A stretch of 64,000 bases of DNA, from positions 758,914-822,913 of the forward strand of contig NC_020170.2 of the NCBI RefSeq assembly GCF_000224145.3, in the 5' to 3' direction. The notes beneath the pieces are model-generated. The model did no database searches. It was not told the origin of the DNA and saw nothing but the letters and a program-made list of their open reading frames with translations. Made by a program: the position numbers and the translations under genes. This document shows, in pieces, positions 49,201-59,418 of this stretch. This DNA is from Ciona intestinalis. Taxonomy: Eukaryota > Chordata > Ascidiacea > Phlebobranchia > Cionidae. How positions within the stretch are numbered: the stretch's first letter is position 1; each line of letters opens with the position of its first letter.

Positions 49201-52200
49201 CGACCCATTGGAAGTTTGCAAGCATGAGCTACCATCCCGTCAAACGTTACCCCATTGGGGGTGAAGTGGTCCATAAACCAGTATCTATACCTGGGGTTTA
49301 TACTTGGAATTGCAACGCAGTTGATCATGGTTTCTCCGAGGTTAATTAAGATGATGCAGAAGATTGTGGTGAACCATCTGAAGTACTTCATGATCATCTG
49401 CCGATCTTCCCTTTGAGAAACTTCATTTTCAAGAACAATGATGTGTTCGAAATCTGAATACGGGGTGATTTCTGCCCGTGCCAAAGAACCCATTCCAACA
49501 AGAGCATATTTACAAGGTGGTTTACCCATGATCAAAATACATTCATCACATATGAATCTCATTAACTCTGTGTACCTTCTCGTAATTTTATCCTGAAGAT
49601 TTTGAACATCTGTAATCTTTTTCTTTTCCATTTCAAGTAATAGATCACCTTCTACATTATATGGAATTATTTCAAGTTGATTAAAACCTTCACCAAAATC
49701 TTTCCGAATCTTTTTTAACTTTACTTTTAAGGAAGCAGACAAAGAAATTAAGTTTGCTTCTTTTTTCTTTATTTTAGCTTGTGGGTAACTTGCTATATTT
49801 GCCAATAAGCTGAAACAAAAACTTTGCAAATCACTTTTAATTTGATTATTTTGTGGATCTCTTACAATAGCAGCATTTAAGAGAGCTGCAGTGCGCAGAG
49901 CATTTAGCTTTTTATTTTTGCTTTTTCTTTCATAAATCTTAGCAAGCTTATGAAATATTGGAGCTGATTTATTTGGATGAAGTTCTTTCCCACCAACATC
50001 ACACAACTTTCTTAATTCTTCAACAAGAATCTTCTCATTCTCGTCAACATCATCTTCTATAAAATCAACTTCATCCATTTTATAACCTTTCGTAAGTTAA
50101 AATAATACTTACTCAAACATTTATTTAACTAGTTTGCAATGTGTATGCATTCATACATGCTACTATGAACAGTGCTAGTTGAAGAAAAAGTGTTTAGGCT
50201 TTAAATCAACATATCCACTGTAAACAATTCTTGCTGGAAAGTTACTTAGTAATATAAATACTATGGTGTAACTACTTCCCAAGATTTGTTCATTAATAAA
50301 ACTATTCCTTGTGAACAAGCCTGGATTAATAAATATTCTTTTATACAGTCAGCAATATTTTGCAACATTACTTAAAGTCCTAAACTGACTGACTGCTCAA
50401 CACAACCTATGTTTTAAATGAGTTAAACTGGTTGTTTTTTGCTGAGTTGTTTGAGATAAGGGTTGTTTGAACAATAGAACAAACAAAAAGGCCCTACTCA
50501 AAAAGGCCCTACTCATTGTCATGACTTATGTACATTTAAATTTATACTAGTTCATTACATGGCAAAAAAACATAAACAAATATTTCATTGTGCAAATGAT
50601 TCTCCAACCAGATAAATAGTTCAAAACATGGTGAATGCAAAATGGTTTGTACAGAAATGAAGATTAAAACGATATTCACACAGCACAACAGAGATAGGTA
50701 GCATACATTTGTAGTTTGTTGTAATACTTTTAAAATTGACCTCCCTCTACACAACTTCATAACATATAATAAAAAGATTTAACTTTAATAACAACGTCGA
50801 ATTTTTTTAAATCCGCCAAACTAACTAGCTCCCCCTTTTAGGTGGTTAATGTGTAGTGGTATATGAATAGAAAGCAGGCTGGTATTTGATCTATGACTTA
50901 TAAGATACTTTCAAGTAATTATTTAAGGGCAAGGGGTGATGCTGGTATACTTTAATTTTAAAGATAAATTAACATATTAATAAATCACCTGATAACGAGG
51001 TCATGACCTTTAACAAGCTCAGTAAGTCGATCAGTTTCCTTCAGAATATCGAGAACAATCGGACTCGCGTGTTTGAACTTTCCACTCATATTCTTCACTT
51101 CTTGCTTAATATTGGACGCTGAAACAACCAAAACAAGATTAAACTGGATAATTGGAGAAATTAGTTTTAAACACATTAGTTCAAGTATGCATTTGCAATT
51201 ATGGGATGAAAACCAAGTATTGGGTTCATACTAGGATGCTAGCCAACCCAATTTTAGTGAGATATTTGGCCATGTTTTAGAAATTAAGCAATGTTTTTAA
51301 TAGACATTAAGGTTTTGAAACAATCTGTTCTCACACAAACAAAACCTAAATCTGTTACACGACTTAAGCTTAATGTTCTTGTAACTACTAAGAAGACTGT
51401 GTCAAAGTTAAGGTCAGGAAAGGTAAAGATTAAATACTGCACCCAAGTAAATAATAAAACCCAAATTGTGAAACCCATCACAGAAAGAAAACATTGTTAT
51501 TGCTACTGTGGCTCCTAAGGGTTGGTACCAACATCTATTTAAAACAACTTACACAAAATATTGAATAAAAATGTTATATAAATTTGTGAACAGCAAAATG
51601 CTTCTAATGAAGTGATTGATTTTTGAACTTTACTTCATGTACTGTCTAAGGAATATAAACAATATCTAAGGAATATAAACAACTTATATATCTTGGTTAA
51701 AAGAGCCATTCGTAGTTTCGCTGTACGAGAGCTCGTACTTAGTTAATAGCAGTTAGCATACTACCTTTTCACTTCTATTGTCCTTTTTTTACATTCCTGA
51801 TTTAAAATTAAACAAAATTATGATATCGAAGAATTCACAGTATCATGTGTCACCCATATCCCATAACCCATATTAAAAAAAACAACCAACAAACATAATT
51901 ACAACTTACCCACAGTTACAGCAGTGTCATTATGTTTTGTCAAATAATCAATCAATGGAGCAGAAACAAACCCGGCCCCCAACACAAGAACTTTATGATT
52001 TTGTGAAGATGTCGCATACATTGCTCCAGCTTGCATCCTGTGTTAAAAACCTTCTACTTTTAGTTACTTTTAAAGCAACAATTCTTAGTTATTGTCAACC
52101 CCGCTTAAATGACCCATGCTTAATCGGACTGTTTTTCGCTGGTTTTTACGAGAGTTACTTTATTGATGCTTGGGTGCAAACACGTGTACTAGTATTTATA

Positions 52201-55200
52201 AAGATAAAGCAAGTGTTTCTTTATCAATGTCTTTAGAAGTCGGAATATGATAAAATGTATTCACCCATCATATTCAAATCAGTTTGGCTTTGTTAAGATG
52301 TGGTGCAATTAAGTGGAGTTGACTTATCTAGGAACATTTGGACTCTATAGATCAGTTTGCTACATAAGTATTTATAAAAACAAAACTAATACAACAAACA
52401 TAATGATATACAGTTAAACCACACATAAAATATAACTATTTAAAAGTTAGTGTTTTAGTAATTTTTTTGGCAAAGCTAAGCCATTTCCTGAGTCACAATT
52501 TGAGAAATTCGAAATTAAGGTAATTACTAATTATCAAAAATCGCATTATCATCTCTAATTATTAGTTTAAAAATTATCAGTTTTAAGTTTAAATAAGTAG
52601 GTGTATTTCTGTAGCACAAAGGTGTAATTATTGTTTGATTGAATTTTAAATTCCCACCAAGTTAGTTTTAATCTACTTAAAGTCATTTAAAAAAAAAACT
52701 TGCAAACCTTTGCTTTCTTAGTTCTTGTATGTATTCAAACTTGGGCGTCAACTTCCCATTTGAAGCAATGATGGCCTGGAATTGATAAAGTTGTTATTGT
52801 AAAAACGGATACTTTTATTTTGAAGTCTCACAGCTAGGCATATCCTGATCTAGTCCAGATATTTTTATGTAATAAATTCTTATTACAGTACTGTACACGT
52901 TCAACGATTGCGAAAAAAAAAAATTTTGCAATGATATTTATTTAAATAAAACTAAAATCTAGTCTTCAACTAACATAAATATGCCCAGGGGCGCAACCAG
53001 GGGGGCTGTTTTGCTGTCATGACAGCCCCCTTTTCCGCAGACACGCACGCAGCCAGAAAGTGCTAAGACGCACACACACGCGCGTTGCATTTAATATTAC
53101 ATTCGTTCGCTTAAAATTGGAATAACTTTTCGTTCAATTGTTACGTCACTTGTCCTATTGTAACGTAACTATTAATTATGACGTTTCATAATATAACAAT
53201 CTGGAGGAATGTGCTAACTGCACAACCAACCACAGATCGAAACATCGTGTATGAGCGTCACATTTTTACGCTCTGCGCCGGCGTAGGAAATAAAGGAAGA
53301 CGCATGTGGTAGCATACATTCAACACTTAACAAACTAAGCAATCGTNNNNNNNNNNNNNNNNNNNNNNNNNNNNNNNNNNNNNNNNNNNNNNNNNNTCAT
53401 GATACAGGAAGCATAAGGTGCAATCTATTAAACAGAATTTAAAGGTATTATTAGATTGGAATAGTTTGGTAAAGGAATAAAAAGTAGGGAGAATTTTATT
53501 TTTAATTCCGGAATTAGGAAACCAAATAGTTTGTCGACCGACGTAAGAAAGTTGATTTTTCATATAAACAAAATTTTTTTCTGTTAAAAAAATGATCCGG
53601 AGAGTAACATTATTACTGATAAAGGGATATTTCTACAATCCTGGGTATATCAAACAAATGTTTACATCAATTCCTTTGCTTTTCCACGATAAGGTGGCTG
53701 TACACAGTATCCGGCATGCGAATTGAGCATGAAGTCGTATGCAAACCCATTACCGAGTTCCGCATGTGGCAGTGAAATCCAGACAAAACAGACAAAACGG
53801 ACGAATTCCGGATACTGTGTACAGCCACCTATATTCAAATACTGACGATCAAATACAGCACATACTTAACTTACCTCCTTCGCAAACACAGATTCATAAA
53901 GTTGAGGTTTGTTGAAATATTCTTGCATATCAAACCCACCATCACTTTTCCTTCTTAAATGATCGTGCATATCAACAATACACCCATACACAACACTTGC
54001 ATCTGTATATTTTAATACAATTCGGTAAGTCTTAAATTAGGAATGTCAGTGGCGGTATAAAACAATTAAAATTGCAAAAAAAGATTAAAATTAAGCAGCC
54101 ATGCAAAAAGCAGCTACAGATATTAACAATTTACTGAAACTGTATCACAGTAACCTTTTATTCTTAGATTGTCGTTTGAAAATTTTAATTGATAAATTTA
54201 TAATCTGCATAGGTATTTAACAACCACAGATAAAATAAGAAGTGAGACATTCACCTCCATGCTGAGCAACATTCTTCAGTTCATGAGGTTCAACATAAAC
54301 ATGAGGAAGTTCCTTAAACACTTCTTGTGCTCCCTGTTCAAACAAGTTACCATGAAATAGACGTATGTGGTGACATTTTACAATAGAAAAATTTCAGTAT
54401 TAAACTTCTATAACAAATACCAAATATGTTTTCATTTCCATTGTGAGAGTATTTAACCTTCTTAAAACATTACAATCTGTGTACACACAGGATAAAATGG
54501 ATATAGAATGACATTTGCTGGTTTCCAAACTTTTATTGTAACAGTGGGCTGCGTGTTATTAATGGTTTGGAAACACTGTCCTATTCCCTAACCATTGTAT
54601 TATTTATAGTTTAAGGGTAAGTCTCTTTTAAGACAACCTGTGTGAGACGAACCGTGAATAACAAACATTAATTAAATGGAAGTAAGAAGGCAGGGGATAA
54701 TAAACGTGAGTTGAATATAAAGTTTATACAAAGAAACCTTTGAAACTTAACTAACCAAGACAATAAAAAAGAGAACAATACACTTCAATACATACTTGAG
54801 AAACATTGCCAGTGCCAGTAAAAACAAAAGTGAGTGGTCCAATGGACTCGGGTAACCTTCCCAGTGAGATTTCATATCCAGCATCTCTCACTGCTTGAAT
54901 AGCTTGGCCAGATGTTCGGTAATTATGTGCAATACCAATGTGCTGGAATAAATCAAAAAAGTCAGAAACAGAAAATATAAACACTCCCAATTGTAATCAC
55001 ATTTTAAATTCTCTCTTTTTGCGCTTACATATTGTTGTAAATAAATATACGCACAATTAACTCATATATTAACACTCTCATTAAAAAAAGTAGCTGCATA
55101 AAATTTGTAATGATCCAAATAATTAAAATGTGAATATTTTAGCTAATTCTGTAATCAATATCACAATTAAAACTTCATATGCTTAATGTATAAATTAAAT

Positions 55201-57277
55201 TTACCATTCATGATATAGTCTTAAAATACAATACACATGTACTGTGATGTACAACATTAAGTAAAATCACATTATACATACACAAACCTAATATTCTACC
55301 TACACATCGTACAACAGACATAAGCCAGACATTGGTTAGTCAAATAGCTGAGGTACGAGGTCATGGGGAACTTATTTGATTAGAGCTTTGGCTGGATTTA
55401 AATGTCAGTCTTTTAATCGACTGACTGTTACGAGTCTCTATGTATGCGTGGAAACATTTTAATATTTTCTTTTTAATACTGATGTTTTGATTTATATATA
55501 CCTAAAAAACATCGGTGAATATGAAAGCCACGAAAGCTAATTTAACTGCATAAAGGTAGCTTTAAGTTCAAACCATAAGTGGTGTATGATGTCCAAGTGC
55601 AAGAAGTCGTAAGCCCATTCCATGCAATATGTTGATCATACCAGCTGAACCAGCATATTGACCAAATGCAACCACTCTCATTCCATTTGCTTCTGCCATC
55701 ATTTCATAATCAATTAAACGAATGTTCTATAATAAATGGTGGGGTAAATAAAGATAAGAACATATTTTTTATTTATCTATCTTATTAGTGTTCATTTGTA
55801 CAAAACTACAAGCATATATGAATGGCTGTCACATTAGTATCTTCACATGGTGGGGTAACATCAGAAGTTAGGATATGGTCTTCCTATTTATTAAGTATGT
55901 AACTTTGTGGGTGTATTTTTGCATTTTTCTGGGCTGACACTTTGAACAACCCATTAGCAACTAATAGACCAATGTGTTAAATTCTTTGCCCCATAACAAA
56001 CAAGTTTGTAATTATAGCACTGTAGGTCTGTGGCATTATTCAGCTTTAAAACCATTTATCTCTAACAGACTCTAAGTACGAGGCAAGTGGTGTTTTGCAA
56101 CTTGCAACATATACATTCAGCATTAACTTAGTAAATCTTCAAAACAATATTTATTTATTTTACCCTTTCAAGAATAGCATCCAACATTGGCATGTTTTCA
56201 TCTTGTGCTTTGATAGTATGTGAAAAGAATATATAAGTCTTATCCGCTTGTAAACAGTCGACTGGAACTTGTTTGACACCAAGTATTACCGAAGCCTCGC
56301 TCAAATCTTCTTGAATGGTTGCACCAACTGAGACGTATTCCTGTATTTTACATATAACGTGAAAATGCTTTGAATAAATATGTCATGTAGGCTACATTTT
56401 AAATCAATTACCTGCCAATAATATTGCAAAGAGAGTTCAAAATATCAATCTTATAGCTTTTTTAAACAGTATAAATGTCACTGTCCTTCTGTTTATTTAA
56501 ATCATGTTTTGATTTTAACCTTCGTGTGGCAAAAGCCTTGGGATTTACTACAATTTAGCAATGTGTTACAATAAAGTTTAGGAGTTACAATAAGCAAAGA
56601 AACCAACATTTACACCTGAACTGGAAAAGCTCTTTTGTTCGCAGGTTGAACCAAAACTTTGATCCCATCATGAACAAGTTTTCGAACATGAGAGGGCGCT
56701 AGTGGGGCTCGTCTTTCCCAAACCTAAGGTTAACATGGTAAAAACATGAATACAGCCCATTAGGTGTTTCAACAGTTGGGTGGGGAAAGACCGGATATCT
56801 TTGGCAAATAACATTTAAAAAGCCTGATTGTGTTTTAAACAATTAATAACGGTCTATAGGAGTCAAGAGGATACAGTTTTACATTTACTTAAGTGTTCTT
56901 TGTTCGCTACCGAATATGATGTGTAAATAGAATGAAAAGATGTCTCTACCCTACTATATATAATACTTCATAAACCATGGTACTGGTACGTGGTACCTAT
57001 TAAAAATTTACTCAAACAATTCGGATCTGTATACATGTAAATATGAATACAATGTAAAAATGAATGACTAAAATAAACACAAACCATGTATATACACAGT
57101 TACAAACGTATTTTTATTTGTATTCAACCTTACACTGTTGAACCACATTACAGCAATAATATATCCGAGTCATACCACGTTGTCTTCTCTTCGAATCGCA
57201 ACGATTGGTGCGCTGTTGTTCACATAACGTACATTGGAATACTTGATGATGTTTTGCCTCAAATGTTTAAGAATCAT
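43222..57277 (-). CDS. AASS: AASS, bifunctional lysine-ketoglutarate reductase / saccharopine dehydrogenase
   Basis: Nineteen exons found: 57176-57277, 56616-56723, 56164-56340, 55574-55726, 54796-54942, 54255-54333, 53875-54002, then 52708-52775, 51910-52037, 50989-51118, 47243-47353, 46831-46939, 46523-46599, 45806-46040, 45120-45215, 44576-44691, 44087-44175, 43502-43711 and 43222-43337; all phases agree, 792 aa. The start [20 protein letters not shown] is basic and amphipathic, a likely mitochondrial presequence. LKR part: [69 protein letters not shown] part: [18 protein letters not shown] (Rossmann), [57 protein letters not shown]. It performs the first two steps of mitochondrial lysine breakdown. 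Compared with human AASS (926 aa), about 134 residues between 53875 and 52775 were not found. Confidence 0.95.
44445..44530 (+). mobile_element. SINE tail in an AASS intron
   Basis: AAAGTTACCACGTGTTAACC and CTGGCATGAGGTGTATAAA align with the tail of the 19926 copy. Confidence 0.6.
47678..47683 (-). terminator. polyadenylation signal of the nested gene
   Basis: AATAAA on the minus strand, about 25 bases after the nested gene's stop. It could end that transcript inside the AASS intron. Confidence 0.65.
47709..50078 (-). CDS. intronless DUF294-type nucleotidyltransferase / TPR-like protein nested in AASS
   Basis: One uninterrupted frame of 789 aa, ATG at 50076-50078, lying on the same strand inside the AASS intron between exons 50989-51118 and 47243-47353. 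Residues 1-140 are acidic then helical. Residues about 165-230 hold a nucleotidyltransferase-fold motif: GMGSLARAE (195-203) followed by YSDFEH (207-212), i.e. G-S then D-x-E, as in DUF294/GlnD-like putative nucleotidyltransferases. Residues about 400-470 ([20 protein letters not shown]) resemble the helical domain after it. The last 200 residues are helical with TPR-like pairs ([34 protein letters not shown]). Similar nucleotidyltransferase-TPR proteins occur as uncharacterised families in invertebrates; substrate and role are unknown. Being intronless among exon-rich neighbours suggests origin by retroposition. Confidence 0.85.
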   Translation of the reverse strand: MDEVDFIEDDVDENEKILVEELRKLCDVGGKELHPNKSAPIFHKLAKIYERKSKNKKLNALRTAALLNAAIVRDPQNNQIKSDLQSFCFSLLANIASYPQAKIKKKEANLISLSASLKVKLKKIRKDFGEGFNQLEIIPYNVEGDLLLEMEKKKITDVQNLQDKITRRYTELMRFICDECILIMGKPPCKYALVGMGSLARAEITPYSDFEHIIVLENEVSQREDRQMIMKYFRWFTTIFCIILINLGETMINCVAIPSINPRYRYWFMDHFTPNGVTFDGMVAHACKLPMGRPPTKNKPWKTELIKPVDEMIKYLDSDEDLKQGYHLADVLSKTCFVAGDENVFVEYQDKAHSTVQRNDKSSEFSALYKQVKQDLQNLDVWNQQLKAFEDMQNYNMKRVIYRSATIFVAAFGRFCSLRESSCFDVINKLEEIGECSEEVAHHLRFMVAVACEVRAKVYHSKGQQDDVFMEDSDQREIITGLFDIVGKRSIVSFMETTYNLHQLLQAVSPKDIPSFLNNMQNNAWKLRMQVVVLCHLCLEQDLEDKMFQLTSYLSQLDAAGVDTWLDVIRTLLLYKRFNIALKLCQKIFPFCSKELDKFDVIMKQLSCKVELEQMDESRNEIHVLDRLMKSLEKSPQDLWQKYAVFRDYAKCLEELDEHDHACYVYEKCLRCWEEYEQTPDGEDEDPLFKTDILIKFARCLIEVERFVESTQHLREAICLISRTTPATNFHVYMFDNIADCYLSMDKYLEAFVYNFQSQRIAKIIKEPEDSQRISEIREVFELLLSENF
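52986..53346 (+). mobile_element. hAT-like transposon end, cut by a gap
   Basis: CAGGGGCGCAACCAGGGGGG is typical of the ends of some hAT-superfamily elements, followed by a small palindrome (CTGTCATGACAG) and CpG-rich sequence up to the gap at 53347. No opposite end or transposase is seen. Confidence 0.5.
53347..53396. other. assembly gap (50 N)
   Basis: Fifty N inside the AASS interval where LKR-domain exons are missing; probably a nominal size. Confidence 0.95.
53692..53830. mobile_element. 139-base MITE with 23-base inverted repeats
   Basis: The left end begins AGGTGGCTGTACACAGTATC and the right end finishes GATACTGTGTACAGCCACCT; the two are inverted copies over about 23 bases. ATA flanks both sides, a possible target duplication. 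It lies in the AASS interval with missing exons. Confidence 0.85.
55822..55930 (-). mobile_element. SINE tail fragment, reverse orientation
   Basis: AAGTATGTAACTTTGTGGGT matches the reverse complement of the SINE tail. It lies in an AASS intron. Confidence 0.5.
56774..56960. mobile_element. MITE of the GTGGGGAAGATGGGACACC family in AASS intron 1
   Basis: Left end GGGTGGGGAAAGACCGG, internal TTTTAAACAATTAATAACGG, right end TCTCTACCCTACTATATA. Confidence 0.75.
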
Positions 57278-57500
57278 TGTTTACCACTAATCAAATATAT
57301 TCGGAATGAAATGAATGCACTCCGACAGCCTAAATTTCCCAATCCGATTTTCACATATCTTGTGTGGTTTGCAATACGAGTATTGCTATGTGGTCGTGGC
57401 CTGGCAATTGCTTTCTTCTCCTCACGTTCTCTCACAGTTAAGCTCTCTCGTTTTATACATCCAGTTCCTGGTTCGAGTTAGCATATGTAACTCTGTGCCG

Positions 57501-58565
57501 ATGTCGTAATATATTCGATTGATATATTTGTACCGAGCGCTATTGCGCATTCCGATTGATATATTTGTACCGTGCGCTATTGCGCATGCGTCGATACGCT
57601 ACTGCGCATGTCGGAACAAATGCAGTGACCACCCGGTCCAAATTTATTACGACCCTCCTTTGAAAACGTTCCATACACGACGTTTACTTTAGTTTTTGAT
57701 TACAGCAGAACTGAGTTGGTATGTTATTTGTAGCCTAGAAAAAAATAAATACCACTAACAAACCTATTTTTTTCTAGTTTAATAAGCACATTTTACTTAT
57801 AATTTAAGGTGCTGGTTGACCATGATCCTATATAGAATACAAAAATGATGGCGGCCACTTTCGAAACCTTCTACTCGTGCTAACACAAAATTTTTGCACT
57901 GTACTAACTAGACCCCAGCAGTATAAATTTTAATAATTCGAAAATATTAAACATGGCAGGGGCGCAGGGCGAGGTGGACGGGACACATTTACCACATAAT
58001 GTCCAAATTTTCGGATCGTGTTTTTAAACAATTACCAATCGTCTATGAAAGTCGCGAGATTACGGTTTTATAATTTTTGAAGGTTGTTTGTTTACTACCA
58101 AATCGGACGAGAAAACAAGGTGTCCCATCTTACCCCACTCTACTATATAAATATTAATATTCGTAATAAAAAACATATTTATAAAATTTTCTACCGATCC
58201 AGCTTTAAATATGCTATAGCGCTATACGTAATACTTAAAAAAAACAACACTACTTTCTTTAAAAAGTGCGGGGATGGGTGTTAAATATAAAAAGTATGGT
58301 TATAACTTGAACCATATGAGCATTACATTTTCAAATATTTTTGCGAAAATATAACTTGCACATGCATCTATAGGTCACTGGCATGTTATTCTCATCTAAA
58401 AAAAAGAAAAAAAGTTACATTTCCCCCGCAATTTTTTTCAGTCGGTACGTATTAATTACAGCTCGTATTGTAATGGGTTCCGATCTCGCGAAGTAGCGTC
58501 TCGAAGCATGCGCAATAGCACCCGGTACAAATATATCAATCGGAGCGAATATTTCACGACCCCGG
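57501..58565. mobile_element. TIR element of about 1 kb upstream of AASS, with a nested MITE
   Basis: The left end has ATTGATATATTTGTACCG and GCGCTATTGCGCAT (the block partly repeated in tandem). The right end carries the inverse, TGCGCAATAGCACCCGGTAC and ATATATCAATCGG, finishing near CACGACC. No transposase frame is seen. A second element occupies 57956-58149. Confidence 0.75.
57956..58149. mobile_element. MITE of the GTGGGGAAGATGGGACACC family, nested
   Basis: Left end GGGCGAGGTGGACGGGACAC, internal TTTTTAAACAATTACCAATC, right end GTGTCCCATCTTACCCCACT with TACTATATA. It lies inside the 57501-58565 element and so inserted later. Confidence 0.8.
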
Positions 58566-59225
58566 TTTCTACATTTTAATGTTTAGCAGACAATTTAGAA
58601 TTAGAAAAGCCATATTGAACCAATGGGTTTGGGCAATTGCCGTTAAGTTTTTTGCCCGAAGACACACACACGCCATCGAGTTTTAATCATGAAAACTCTG
58701 GGCTAGAGGCATCTATGCGCGCTAACCAATTTGCCACAGCGCTGCTGGTATGTAGTTTCGTTCAATAGAAAAAGCTATACAACAAATTCAACATTTTACA
58801 TTTGTTCCTATATTTTCACAAAGAGTGAGCATTTATTTCAACTATTCGGTTAAAAAAACAAACTTTCTTAGATGGTAAAAAAACAATATTTTATGGGAAG
58901 TCTTAATCATGGGAATTAAGAATGCTGCAAATTTATATCACTTGTTTTATAAAAATGAACTATAAACATAACAAATGTTGTCTTGATGATTTGAAGACAG
59001 GTCAAATATATTGAGCAACTACGGCTTATCTCGTCAATTACAAAACTGTTATTTGTACCACTTGCTGCAATGACGTCAAGGCAATTGAGAACGTTCCCGA
59101 ATAGATCATCAAGTGTTTACTTTGGCGATCTTTCGTGTGAAACGTCCTAATTACCCGATAGTGTGTTAAATATTGCTGACACATATGCCCGACTGCGGGA
59201 AAGTCACAGGTGCGACACGGATCAG

Positions 59226-59233
59226 TATAAATA
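59226..59233 (+). promoter_or_regulatory. candidate TATA box of the VCBP gene
   Basis: TATAAATA about 190 bases before the start codon. Just before the ATG, CATGCAG|ATATTAGCAACC looks like an acceptor, so either a 5' intron or trans-splicing of a leader is possible. Confidence 0.45.
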
Positions 59234-59418
59234 AGAATCGCCTTCAAGCGACAACCTGCAAGTGATACCAGAACTGTTGATGCGCCATTCCGCACCAGGA
59301 TTTTTTATTAAATACAAGGAGATGAAATTTTGAAAAAATTATGTTCTAATTTCTTCACATTTAATACCTAACTATTTAACAAGGTTTAAATTTATTTCTC
59401 ATGCAGATATTAGCAACC

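Noticed and set aside
53397-53563. Minus frame beside the gap as the missing AASS exon
   Set aside because: Its translation ([17 protein letters not shown]) shows no likeness to the missing LKR segment.
57086-57481. 131-aa plus-strand frame
   Set aside because: It overlaps AASS exon 1 on the opposite strand, which has clear homology; the plus frame is a shadow.
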